Shown here: positions 1 to 7,589 of the stretch, piece by piece
How positions within the stretch are numbered: position 1 is the first letter of the stretch
How the letters are laid out: each line of letters begins with the position of its first letter
Origin: a bacterium Ga0077546
GTDB lineage: Bacteria > Cyanobacteriota > Vampirovibrionia > Obscuribacterales > Obscuribacteraceae
Direction of reading: 5' to 3'
Assembly: GCA_001464165.1 (NCBI GenBank)
Contig: LNEX01000458.1
Location: 1 to 14,949 of the forward strand
DNA: 14,949 nt
Made by a program: the position numbers and the translations under genes
The notes under the pieces: model-generated
What the model was told of the DNA's origin: nothing
Databases searched by the model: none
Seen by the model: the letters and a program-made list of their open reading frames with translations, nothing else

Positions 1-1366
1 TTTGTAGCTTCCAGTAGGGAAACGGCAAGAAACGGGTGCCCATGGCCTTGGTGAAAGCCCGCAAGTGCTCGTCGGCGCGCTTGTAGAACGAGGCATTGTC
101 CTGGGGGTTGAGATCAGTTTGAATCAGTCCCTTTTTGTTGAGGCTGAACTGACCACCAGCATTGTCCCGACCAATCACCAGCAATGGCAAAGTCGTCGCG
201 GGCCTGACTAGACCAACTTTCTCAGCCAGGGCAAAGCCAGCACTGACGAGCTTGATCATGAGCTTGTTCAGGCGAATCAAGCGGCCAGTGATATAAAAGG
301 TGTCGTAGGTGAAGCCGCGAAAGCTGCCGTCGAACATCAGCACACCCTGGTTCTTTCCATCCGGACCGTTGAAATCAAGACCAGCAGTGATTTCCGGACC
401 ACCAGAAGGGTCTACCTCGGTCTTGCTGCGGGTGGCAAAACCAATATAGGTACCATTGGTGGTGTACTGTTGCCCCAGCCTGGCAGAAAGCGCCGGCAGA
501 GTTTTGTGCAACAGCTTGTTGCGCAACAGCAGCTGGCTTGAGCCCACGGCACCGGCAGCGACAACCACAACTTTCGCCCGGTATGTTTTCTGCACTCCAC
601 TCTTACTGTCGATGGTCGTCACACGGTAGCCACCACCAGAAGAAGCAGCTAAGGGCTCGATGATGTCGGCCTTTTGACCAGGCAGAATCACTGCACCAAA
701 CTGATGTTGAGCACCATAGAGATAGTTGAAGTCAAGACTGTTCTTGGCCTGGTAGTTGCAGCCCGGCAGCGAACATTCACCACACTGGCGGCAACCTTGC
801 TGGGCGGCGCCGAACTGGTTGATCTTGACTGTACCTACTGGCTCATCGGTCTCACGATAGGTGATCGCCACCGGCGGCATGACAGTGGGAACGCCGAGTT
901 TTCGACCAGCTTCGAGCATGACTTTGCTCTTGATCGTGCTGGAGTAGGGCGACGGTGCCAACAGAACTGGATAGGTCTTGGCGCCAAGCATGGCTTCGGC
1001 CCGATCGTAGTAGGGCTCAAGAGCTTGACGGCTGATGTTGCCAGGCCAATTTTCGAAATTATCCTTGCGAATCATCACCGCCGCATTGACAATCGAGCCG
1101 CCACCAACGGCGGTGCCGGTCCAAGCTGTGACGGTTTTGCTCAGATGAGTGACAGTGTGCGGGCCGAACTGACCAGCTGCGGGGTTCCATTGCGAGGCTT
1201 CGCCGCGCAGAATGTTTGGCGCTTTGTGAGCGTAACCGCTCTCGATGACAGCAACCTTGAAACCAGCTTTGGCTAAACGGTAGGCAGAAACAGAGCCGCC
1301 GTAGCCAGAGCCGATCACGATTGCGTCAAATGATACTTCAGGGTCATTGGGAGTATTGAGTTCCAT
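1..1366 (-). CDS. GMC-family FAD-dependent oxidoreductase (cholesterol-oxidase-like), C-terminus cut by window edge
   Basis: This reading frame is open from an ATG at 1366 to the left edge, giving about 455 residues of an enzyme expected to oxidise an alcohol or sterol substrate using bound FAD. Residues 13-25 carry the dinucleotide-binding strand and glycine motif (IVIGSGYGGS), and E42 follows at the usual ribose-binding position (VAVIES). A GTAVGGGSIVN motif, a cysteine cluster (CRQCGECSLPGC) followed by NYQAKNSLDFNYL, and the second FAD segment (VVVVAAGAVGSSQLLLR) are typical of the bacterial cholesterol-oxidase-like branch of the GMC family. The catalytic histidine region lies outside the window. 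The ATG has no clear Shine-Dalgarno site. An in-frame GTG at 1435, ten bases after GAGAGG, would add 23 residues with a hydrophobic stretch (LGLLLTFTLTLIM), so the protein could carry a signal or membrane anchor. The substrate is not determined. Confidence 0.88.
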   Translation of the reverse strand, partial: MELNTPNDPEVSFDAIVIGSGYGGSVSAYRLAKAGFKVAVIESGYAHKAPNILRGEASQWNPAAGQFGPHTVTHLSKTVTAWTGTAVGGGSIVNAAVMIRKDNFENWPGNISRQALEPYYDRAEAMLGAKTYPVLLAPSPYSSTIKSKVMLEAGRKLGVPTVMPPVAITYRETDEPVGTVKINQFGAAQQGCRQCGECSLPGCNYQAKNSLDFNYLYGAQHQFGAVILPGQKADIIEPLAASSGGGYRVTTIDSKSGVQKTYRAKVVVVAAGAVGSSQLLLRNKLLHKTLPALSARLGQQYTTNGTYIGFATRSKTEVDPSGGPEITAGLDFNGPDGKNQGVLMFDGSFRGFTYDTFYITGRLIRLNKLMIKLVSAGFALAEKVGLVRPATTLPLLVIGRDNAGGQFSLNKKGLIQTDLNPQDNASFYKRADEHLRAFTKAMGTRFLPFPYWKLQ

Positions 1367-1387
1367 AATCAGTGTGAGAGTGAATGT

Positions 1388-1441
1388 GAGCAAAAGCCCC
1401 AGTGCGCATGCAACTCTGAGAAGAGCTGAGAACACTGGGTG
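1388..1441 (-). promoter_or_regulatory. Inverted repeat upstream of the GMC gene, possible terminator/attenuator
   Basis: Read on the minus strand, CCCAGTG pairs with CACTGGG across a loop of about 28 bases, and the second arm runs into GGCTTTTGC. The hairpin lies between the two candidate starts (GTG at 1435, ATG at 1366) of the GMC gene. If it acts in RNA it could be an attenuator or the terminator of an upstream transcript. The U-run is short and the loop long, so this is tentative. Confidence 0.25.
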
Positions 1442-2183
1442 TGTGCCTCTCTATTGGCCTAAAAAAGACAGAGGAGCCAACTGAAGAGCGACCGCCAGGC
1501 AGACTTTGATTGGAGCTTGACCTTGGTTCGGCGCTCTGAGCCGGGTTGCCGAATCACCGGAAGGTAGCGTGCCCCTTCACCTGCGATGTAGATGTGAATG
1601 TGAGGGTGTTCTGGCGAACCGATGATGAAATATTTCTTCCAGGAAAACGTCAGAGCTGGCTTGCATGGCGGCCATGACAGAAGATTTTTCGGAAATTGGT
1701 TTCATGATGCAGGGGTGAAAGAGATGAACGTGTGGTGGAAAAACTTGATGGCTGAACAAGTTTCACCGCTGGAAAGCACGAGAGAAGCAGAAAGGCATGA
1801 CAGCCCACTGCAAGCAGGTGCAGAGTGAATCTATTAGGCAATACGAACGGTAGGAGCTTTAGGCTTTCCTTTTAAAAATCAGACGTGGGGGAGATTAGGA
1901 CTAATAGCTAACAAAAAAACTCTATGGATGTATAACAAGCTAAATAACAAGAATCTCCTTAATACTTCTTTGCAAGCCATCTTAGCCTTCTATAGTGATT
2001 ATCTTGAGCATTACGGTACGGATTGACTCAGCAAAAAAAGACAGGTGCTAGCGACGCTACAGGCGGCTGGAACTAGTACCAGCAAGCAGAGATATGACCT
2101 GCTTAAGGAGCCACACAAACAGAGTAGTGGCTTGAGTAAGTGTGAGCAGGCAGGTGAATATACTACTTGATAGCGTAGCTGCG
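1442..2183. other. Intergenic region with no convincing gene
   Basis: No protein-coding frame with a plausible start and no tRNA-like cloverleaf is visible. On the minus strand one frame is open from about 1707 to a TAG at 1461-1459 and reads like protein in part (FIIGSPEHPHIHIYIAGEG), but it has no ATG and no ribosome binding site, so it could be a decayed gene fragment or chance. The region from about 1850 to 2180 is AT-rich and shows no clear motif. Confidence 0.4.
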
Positions 2184-2186
2184 GTC

Positions 2187-2243
2187 AAAAAAACTTGAAA
2201 GGTGAACAGTCAGGCTGCGCCCGACGATCCATCTTTCAAGTTT
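2187..2243 (-). terminator. Rho-independent terminator of the DUF502 gene
   Basis: On the minus strand AAACTTGAAAG (2243-2233) pairs perfectly with CTTTCAAGTTT (2201-2191). Inside, further pairing (UGGAU with GUUCA, then GTCGGGC with GCCTGAC around a GCA loop) makes one long hairpin with only two mismatches. The second arm runs straight into a run of seven T. The stop codon of the gene lies in the first arm. Confidence 0.8.
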
Positions 2244-2919
2244 ATAAACTTTGCCCTAGATTGCCCAGATGTTCCGGCGCCAAAACACCCATCGAAACTA
2301 CCAGCTGCAAACCCTGATCCGGAGTCATGCCGGCGTCGTAGGTTTCGTCAGCAGGAACGAGCTGGGTAAAACCGCCAGTCGGATTCGGGCCTTGGGGCAC
2401 GAAGACGAAGAGCATCTTACGACCAGTTCCTACCTCGGTCACTTCTTTGGTGACAAAGCCAAGGGTGAAATAGACCCCCGGAAAGCGCAGGTAGACGCAA
2501 CGCTGAAAACTACCAGCACCGCCATCGCCAAAGGCTTCCACCATTTTGCGAGCAGCGCGGTAGACGGCATTGACACCAGGGATATGGATAAAGAGATGGT
2601 CTACGAGTCGCAGACCTTCCTTTCCCACCCGGTAGGAAGCCAGCTTACCAAGAGCGACCAGGGCAGCGCAAAGAGCGAGCACACTGGTAATAGAAACCAC
2701 AAAGCCGAACCAACTAGCGGCTTCCAGTGAAGCACTGGAATCGGGCAAGAGCACCGACACCAGGGAGCGGATGGTTGTGCCCAGCCAAGCATCAGCCAGG
2801 TTGAGGGTGAATCCCACAAGCCATAGGGTGACAGCAATAGGAACCACAAAGAACAGTCCGCGCATGAAATAAGCGCGTGTGGTCTCCTGGCCATTGCTGT
2901 TAGAAGATGGAGAGCTCAT
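2242..2919 (-). CDS. DUF502 family integral membrane protein
   Basis: This 225-residue protein has the DUF502 layout. It has a short polar N-terminus, two hydrophobic segments at about 17-42 (starting RAYFMRGLFFVVPIAVTLWL) and 68-95, then a soluble domain. Family hallmarks are IPGVNAVYRAARKMVEAF at 113-130 and the PNPTGGF loop at 178-184 in FVFVPQGPNPTGGF, followed by the LVPADE segment. DUF502 proteins are widespread in bacteria, with relatives in plants, and have no established biochemical activity, so only membrane location can be inferred. The ATG is supported by AAGGA about nine bases upstream. The gene lies downstream of the EEP gene on the same strand, but a strong terminator separates them, so it probably has its own promoter in a very short interval. 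It ends in its own terminator. Confidence 0.88.
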   Translation of the reverse strand: MSSPSSNSNGQETTRAYFMRGLFFVVPIAVTLWLVGFTLNLADAWLGTTIRSLVSVLLPDSSASLEAASWFGFVVSITSVLALCAALVALGKLASYRVGKEGLRLVDHLFIHIPGVNAVYRAARKMVEAFGDGGAGSFQRCVYLRFPGVYFTLGFVTKEVTEVGTGRKMLFVFVPQGPNPTGGFTQLVPADETYDAGMTPDQGLQLVVSMGVLAPEHLGNLGQSL

Positions 2920-2933
2920 GAGAAGAGGTCCTT

Positions 2934-2949
2934 ATTTTCGTTCGAAAAT
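2934..2949. promoter_or_regulatory. Perfect 7+2+7 dyad just upstream of the DUF502 ribosome binding site
   Basis: The sequence ATTTTCG-TT-CGAAAAT has two perfectly complementary 7-base halves around a two-base centre. It sits between the EEP terminator and the AAGGA of the DUF502 gene, where an operator or an RNA hairpin would affect expression. No regulator family is assigned; AT-rich dyads of this length do arise by chance. Confidence 0.3.
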
Positions 2950-2962
2950 GCGAGAAAAAGTG

Positions 2963-3013
2963 AAAAAAGAAGCCGGACCATTCGGGCGCCTAAGCGCTTA
3001 CGAACAGTCCGGC
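2963..3013 (-). terminator. Rho-independent terminator of the EEP-family gene
   Basis: On the minus strand GCCGGACTGTTCG pairs with CGAATGGTCCGGC, a 13-base stem in which the central TG/TG positions form wobble pairs. A 16-base loop contains the palindrome TAAGCGCTTA. The second arm is followed by TTCTTTTTTC. It lies about 40 bases after the stop codon at 3055. Confidence 0.85.
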
Positions 3014-3054
3014 CCTTTCTCACGTCACGCTACGCCGAAGCACTGCCGAAGCGG

Positions 3055-4167
3055 TTACTTCGAGGCCGTGCAGAAGGCGTGGTCAGTGAAGCTCCGGCCG
3101 ATGGTCGGGTCACTGAAAAACGCATGCACCGCCAGGTTGCCCAGCTTGGAGAAGTTGAGCACGACGTACCCGTCGAGACGGCTACCGCCCGAGTGGGTGG
3201 CGCTGGTGTCCTTCGGGTTGAGCAGCACGTAGCCGGCCTTCAGCATCGGGTCGAGGTCATTGATCACCCCGGCCGCAGCCTTGTCCAGCAGCATGTTGAA
3301 GTCGCCGGTGACGAAACCGGTGAAGTTCGGGCCGAGGGCCTTGACCATCAGCACGCACTGCTGATAGCGCACCTTGCCCGAAACCGCCGGACCGCCGCGC
3401 ATCGACTTCAGGTGCACCACGACCACCGAGAACTTCTCGCCGGTTGCAGTGTCTTCGAGGTTGAGCTGGAAGGCCGGACGCAGGTCGGGAACGCCCTGAA
3501 CGTTGGCAACGGCGTCATGGGAGATCGGGTCACCGATCACCTTCAGACGCTTGTGCACAACGAAGCCGACGGCCTGGTTACGCGTGTTGGCGACCGAGCA
3601 GTAACCGGTGTAATCCGGCATGCTGTTGGCCACCTCATCGACGAAGTCGGGGCCGACTTCGCTCAGAGCGACGACGTGCGAGCGGCTGAAGATCTCCTTG
3701 TAGGACGCGCTGAAGAAGCGAGCCTTGGAGCGATCGCCGAATTCGGCGTTCAGTTCGCCGAAGTAGAGCTGGCCGGTCATGGTCGCAACGGGCATGCTGC
3801 CGATCATCGACTGCACGACAGAGAGAACGACGTTCGGGTTGGGCAGCTGCTTGCCACCGCCACCGCTGCCGCCGCGCGAACCGCCCTTGCCCTTGTTCTT
3901 GTTCTTGACGCGACCGCCGCCGAAAAGCGCCTTCAGGTCGTTGCTCTTCGGATCGAAACCCTTGAAGCCGAGCATCTGGATTGCCGGAAGGTCGAGCTGG
4001 AGGAAATCGTCGGGGTCGGGATACTGGACGCGGTTGGCTTCGATGTCGGCGTTGTAGGCCTTCGTCTTCTTGACCAACTGCTCGCGCTCGTAATCGGTGA
4101 GCAGCATGTTGCTGGGGATACCGTCGACATTGACCGGCGGGGAAGCTTTGATGTTTTTCTTAGCCAT
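3055..4167 (-). CDS. Endonuclease/exonuclease/phosphatase (DNase I-like) superfamily protein with glycine-rich linker
   Basis: This 370-residue protein has two parts. Residues 1-83 match no domain I recognise and are followed by a basic, glycine-rich linker (about 84-107, GGGRVKNKNKGKGGSRGG and onward). From about 120 on it is an EEP-fold phosphodiesterase. Candidate active-site residues are all present in order: N140 (GELNAEFG), E170 (VALSEVG), R220-P221 (DLRPAFQL), H252 (VVVVHLKS), D289 and N291 (VTGDFN), D332 (SRLDG) and D362-H363 (FTDHAF). The family cleaves phosphodiester or phosphomonoester bonds in nucleic acids, lipids or nucleotides with a metal ion; the substrate here is unknown. 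There is no signal peptide, so a cytoplasmic location is inferred. The start is fixed by AAGGAG eight to nine bases upstream. Codons end mostly in C or G, unlike the flanking DNA. Confidence 0.85.
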   Translation of the reverse strand: MAKKNIKASPPVNVDGIPSNMLLTDYEREQLVKKTKAYNADIEANRVQYPDPDDFLQLDLPAIQMLGFKGFDPKSNDLKALFGGGRVKNKNKGKGGSRGGSGGGGKQLPNPNVVLSVVQSMIGSMPVATMTGQLYFGELNAEFGDRSKARFFSASYKEIFSRSHVVALSEVGPDFVDEVANSMPDYTGYCSVANTRNQAVGFVVHKRLKVIGDPISHDAVANVQGVPDLRPAFQLNLEDTATGEKFSVVVVHLKSMRGGPAVSGKVRYQQCVLMVKALGPNFTGFVTGDFNMLLDKAAAGVINDLDPMLKAGYVLLNPKDTSATHSGGSRLDGYVVLNFSKLGNLAVHAFFSDPTIGRSFTDHAFCTASK

Positions 4168-4172
4168 GATGA

Positions 4173-4198
4173 GACTCCTTAATTGAGGCTGACGCCTC
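4173..4198 (-). promoter_or_regulatory. Shine-Dalgarno site with adjoining leader hairpin of the EEP gene
   Basis: On the minus strand AAGGAG precedes the ATG by about eight bases. Four bases further upstream is a perfect hairpin, GAGGC-GTCA-GCCTC (4198-4185). A hairpin this close to the ribosome site could shield the mRNA 5' end or influence initiation; the sequence alone does not say which. Confidence 0.5.
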
Positions 4199-5025
4199 GT
4201 GAATGTTGGTTTCGATTGCAGGATCGAAAGGTGACGAAATCAGGTTCAGCACTGCTGTACAGCCAAACCCTTGTGGGAAAGTAACAACAAAACACCGCAG
4301 CGAGCAGGTTCTGAAGTTCTCTCTCTTGGTAGAAATGTCATGCCGGCCCTTACTACAGATAAAATCAAACTTTGACCACATCCAAACCGACGACGCACTA
4401 TTACCCGCAAGCGAGAAAGAGTGGAGAAGTGGTTAGTTGGTTAGGGTCTTTGTTTGAAGTATCTGAAGTTGGTTAAGGGAAGGAATCATGAGATCTCAGC
4501 TTAATCAAGAGCACGTATCTAGCTCAAGACTTAAGCTGTGTTTATGGGGAGAGTTAATATGAGATCACTCGTCCAAATGAGGGTTCCGGCAGTGTACAAC
4601 TAGCACAGTCATCGGATATAGCCATCGCGCACTCGCGCTAGGCTTGAAGACCAATTTTTATCAGGTATTTTCCGCAGAACACAAACCTCTAGCGGCTGCA
4701 AAGCAGCAGATTAAGCCCGGCACATCTGCCTTAGGCATGTTTTCCAAGAGCGTTCAACCTAAATTTGCTTAAGGGTAATGCGATTTGCTACCTATTAGAT
4801 GGTCGGCGTTGGTTCTAGCCAATTAGTATTTAGTTACACCACTTTGTCCTGTTGAGTTCATCTCAGTTTTCTTCTTCAAAAGTGGTTTTGTCCTGTTATT
4901 ACCAGCCCACCAAACAATTGAATAATATTTGCTGGAAAGATGGTGCTTGCGCCTTTTCCGTTTTGAACTATCTAGCACTTTTGGCACCACTGGCGATACT
5001 GCCATACTTCCTAGCCGGAAACATC
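4199..5025. other. Intergenic region with a cluster of small hairpins
   Basis: No convincing gene is visible; open frames on both strands have no protein-like composition. On the plus strand there are three consecutive hairpins: AGCC-n2-CGCG-CACT-CGCG-n3-GGCT at about 4620-4643, GGCTGC-AAA-GCAGC at about 4692-4707, and TGCC-TTA-GGCA at about 4728-4738 followed by TGTTTTCC. The promoter of the EEP gene must lie here, but no good -35/-10 pair stands out. Confidence 0.3.
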
Positions 5026-5059
5026 CCTAAAACAATAGAGAGCCCGCTAGAGCTCTCTA
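5026..5059 (-). terminator. Probable terminator of the 499-residue polyol dehydrogenase gene
   Basis: TAGAGAGC (5059-5052 on the minus strand) pairs perfectly with GCTCTCTA (5043-5036) around an eight-base loop, followed on the minus strand by TTGTTTTAGG. It lies about 55 bases after the stop codon. The stem is modest and the T-run interrupted. Confidence 0.6.
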
Positions 5060-5112
5060 CTGCAAAATTTATTTTTAGTCCTGCTAAGACTTAGACTATA
5101 TCCTAGCTTGGC

Positions 5113-6612
5113 CTATGCCTCAGCGCTAACAGCGTCCAAAGTAGCCCGGGCGCCCTTCTCGTGAAGAGATGCCAAAAGCTCAGTTAGCTCTTTGACAAAT
5201 CGCTCACTCTGGCCAAGCTCACCAAATATGTCAGTCATAGCTAAGAGAGCCTGCAAATCTTGGGTCTTCACCACTGCAACCAATCTCTCGGCCATAGGAT
5301 CTTGAATTGGTATTTCATTTCCTTGTTCGTCTTTAGCTTCCAAGAAACGAATCCAACTAGCTACACAAAGGGTCAATTTGCGAATTGGTCCCTTACGCTC
5401 TAACTGCTCAACAATTGAAGGAAAAATGAACTTTGGCAGCTTGGCAGAACCATCCATACAAATTCGCAAGGCCTGGTCTTTAATAGACTCGTTAGCAAAG
5501 CGCTCCATCAAGCTTTGTTTGTACTCAGCTAGATTAACCCCTGGCACATTGTCAATTAATGGGGTAACTTCATTGTCCATCAACGCTTTTAAATAAGGCA
5601 TGAACTCTGGTGCTTGGGCAATTTCGTAAATGTACCGATAACCGCAAAGATAGCCGAGATAGCCCATGGCCGAGTGAGTAGCGTTGAGCAATCTAATTTT
5701 CATTTTTTCGTATGGAGCAACATCTTTAGTGAATTGCACACCAACTTTTTCTAAAGCTGGACGTCCATTGATAAATGAATCTTCCACAACCCACTGCTTG
5801 AATGGCTCTGCCACTACAGGGAAGGCATCTTCTAAGTTATAGTGAGCGCGCACAAATTCTCGCTCAGCGTCTGTTGTCGCAGGAGTAATGCGATCAACCA
5901 TGCAATTAGGAAAACTAACGTTCTCTTTAATCCATTCAACTAAGTCGGGATTCTTCACCTGGCAAAAAGCCAATAGCGTGCGTTCAGCCACATGGCCATT
6001 TCCTTGCAAATTATCACAAGAAAGGATCGTCACTTTACCAGCGTTTGCCTTACGACGAAGCTCTAGTCCTTCAGCTAAGTAACCGAAAATTGTTTGAGGA
6101 TTCTGAGGATTTTTAAGATCGTTTTGGATGCCTTTGTTGTCGAGATCAAGCTCGCCCGATCCCTGGTGGAAGCAGTAACCACCTTCAGTAGCAGTGAGGG
6201 TGACAATTTTGATAGCAGGATCGGCAATACGCTGGAAAACAGCATCAGCGTTCTCGAACCCGAATAAATAGGTCTTGAGAGAACCAATAATACGTGCCGT
6301 GCTTTTATTACCAATACGCTCAACTAAGGTGTAGAGACAATCTTGCGCTTGCAGTGCCTTATTCATTGCCGCATCTTGAGGCATAATACCAACACCACAA
6401 ATCGCCCAATCTAGCTCACCATGAGACTGGAAGAGATCATCAAGATAAAGAGCTTGGTGCGATCGATGGAATCCGCCGACACCAATGTGTAAGATACCCT
6501 CTTTGATCTTGGCGCGATCATAAGTAGGCCCTTGTACGTTCTTCGGTAAATCCTTGAGGATAGCGCTTGAAACAGGTGTGGCGGTAGTGTTCGTCATTTT
6601 ATTGTCACTCAT
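5113..6612 (-). CDS. Mannitol 2-dehydrogenase-type long-chain polyol dehydrogenase
   Basis: This 499-residue protein belongs to the polyol-specific long-chain dehydrogenase/reductase family (mannitol 2-dehydrogenase, arabinitol dehydrogenase, fructuronate reductase UxuB). The N-terminal Rossmann domain shows ILHIGVGGFHRSHQALYLDD at 40-59. The centre has LSCDNLQGNG (197-206) and MVDRITP (238-244). The catalytic region reads KIRLLNATH, giving K305, N310 and H313, with E302 three residues before the lysine, as in bacterial mannitol 2-dehydrogenase. The length matches that enzyme closely. It should interconvert a polyol such as mannitol with its ketose (fructose) using NAD(P); the exact sugar cannot be read from sequence. 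No clear Shine-Dalgarno precedes the first ATG; the second Met (residue 6) is a possible alternative. The gene is AT-richer than its plus-strand paralogue, from which it diverges across a 1-kb gap. Confidence 0.9.
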   Translation of the reverse strand: MSDNKMTNTTATPVSSAILKDLPKNVQGPTYDRAKIKEGILHIGVGGFHRSHQALYLDDLFQSHGELDWAICGVGIMPQDAAMNKALQAQDCLYTLVERIGNKSTARIIGSLKTYLFGFENADAVFQRIADPAIKIVTLTATEGGYCFHQGSGELDLDNKGIQNDLKNPQNPQTIFGYLAEGLELRRKANAGKVTILSCDNLQGNGHVAERTLLAFCQVKNPDLVEWIKENVSFPNCMVDRITPATTDAEREFVRAHYNLEDAFPVVAEPFKQWVVEDSFINGRPALEKVGVQFTKDVAPYEKMKIRLLNATHSAMGYLGYLCGYRYIYEIAQAPEFMPYLKALMDNEVTPLIDNVPGVNLAEYKQSLMERFANESIKDQALRICMDGSAKLPKFIFPSIVEQLERKGPIRKLTLCVASWIRFLEAKDEQGNEIPIQDPMAERLVAVVKTQDLQALLAMTDIFGELGQSERFVKELTELLASLHEKGARATLDAVSAEA

Positions 6613-7411
6613 GAAGAAATAAATGAAGCTTGAAGCAATAAAGCCATAAATATGGCTCTAGGCAACAGATGCTGCCAAGTGCGGCTAGACCAATAAACAG
6701 GCAAGCCGAAGGATGTGATTGTACCGCCTTAGTCTGACGAAAAACAGAAACAACGAATTAGCCAAAATAATTCAGTGCAAATAACCATAGCCTCTGTTAT
6801 CTATGCTCGCTCAATTGTAAACGAACCTAGAATTCCTTTAGAAATGCTAGTTCTTCGGTTTTTGCACAGTGAAGTTCGCAGCACTAGCACAGTGACTAAG
6901 AACAGCTGCTAGAGCAAAGAATATGGTTTTAGATCTCAGCTTCTCAACACTCAATATACTAAAGCACATAGTATTTACAAGCCGCCACTCACGCAGCGCC
7001 ACTAGATGTCAAGTATGGCGGTTTATGTCTTTTCGATAGTGGCAAATTTAGCTTTTATTGCTAAAACCCGCCGGCAGAGAGCATTTCGGCTCTACAACGA
7101 AGAAACCGTCGGAGACAAGAGGTTTCCAATGGGGTACCCGGTTCTATTGCCTTGAGATACTCCTCAAACGTACATTCAGGTATCTATTTCTTTCTCTATT
7201 CAAGAACTCAAAAAACAACCAAAAACAAACCAGGCCTAAATCACCATCTGCAACCACCACCCGCACCCGCGAGTCAATGAGCACTTCGTTCTCTAACTCG
7301 TCACTACCGTCCTAACAGACGTCACAAGAAAAATCGTAACTACCCGCACTGAACTCAGATCAGCGCGTGTTGTTGCACACCCATTTTTCACCTCTAACCA
7401 ACCGAGAGTCC

Positions 7412-7443
7412 CTTGAAGTTCAGCTCTGAGGCTGAAGTTCAAG
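7412..7443 (+). repeat. Imperfect inverted repeat in the leader of the plus-strand operon
   Basis: CTTGAAGTTCAGC and GCTGAAGTTCAAG are complementary except for one central G-G mismatch, with a six-base spacer. Both arms also contain the direct repeat TGAAGTTCA. It lies about 150 bases before the start of the 535-residue gene and has no T-run, so it may be an operator or a leader hairpin rather than a terminator. Confidence 0.4.
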
Positions 7444-7532
7444 ATGCCCGCGCACCAACCAACTCGTAGTGCCTACGGCAGAGCCAGAGCTAATCCTTCC
7501 AGATAGCCCTGACTCACGAATTCATCTGAAAA

Positions 7533-7567
7533 GGGCTTACGCCCAAGTTTAACCAGACCTTACGGTC
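7533..7567 (+). promoter_or_regulatory. Twin TTAC-loop hairpins upstream of the operon start
   Basis: GGGC-TTAC-GCCC (7533-7544) and GACC-TTAC-GGTC (7556-7567) are two perfect four-base-pair hairpins with the same loop, eleven bases apart and about 22 bases before the ATG. They may organise the mRNA around the start. The ribosome site itself is weak (AGAAAGAAG). Confidence 0.35.
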
Positions 7568-7589
7568 GCAAACCAGAAAGAAGAAATCT

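Larger units (their letters stand above)
6613..7589. other. Divergent intergenic region and probable long structured leader of the plus-strand operon
   Basis: No gene is supported in these 977 bases. They must hold the promoters of two divergent dehydrogenase genes. A TACAAT element on the minus strand (6723-6718) is a possible -10 for the 499-residue gene, but lacks a good -35. Toward the plus-strand operon many small inverted repeats occur: TTTAGC/GCTAAA near 7047-7065, AGAGC/GCTCT near 7078-7093, GAAACC/GGTTTC near 7102-7126, an imperfect 13-base stem at 7412-7443, and two short hairpins at 7533-7567. Nothing matches a riboswitch class I know. Confidence 0.35.

Noticed and set aside
674..1276. 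200-residue plus-strand open frame opposite the GMC oxidoreductase
   Set aside because: The minus strand is an intact GMC frame with FAD motifs; this one is a shadow.
3079..4182. 367-residue plus-strand open frame opposite the EEP gene
   Set aside because: Antisense artefact of biased codon use; the minus strand carries the catalytic motifs, ribosome site and terminator.
4823..5094. Short open frames on both strands in the intergenic region
   Set aside because: No ribosome sites, AT-driven composition, overlap each other and the terminator of the dehydrogenase gene.
7058..7146. Known riboswitch class in the polyol operon leader
   Set aside because: Compared by eye with SAM, cyclic-di-GMP, guanidine, ZTP and THF consensus cores; none of the conserved cores is present.
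7058..7315. 85-residue plus-strand open frame upstream of the polyol operon
   Set aside because: No ribosome site, Ser/Thr/Lys-rich low-order sequence, lies in a region full of small inverted repeats.
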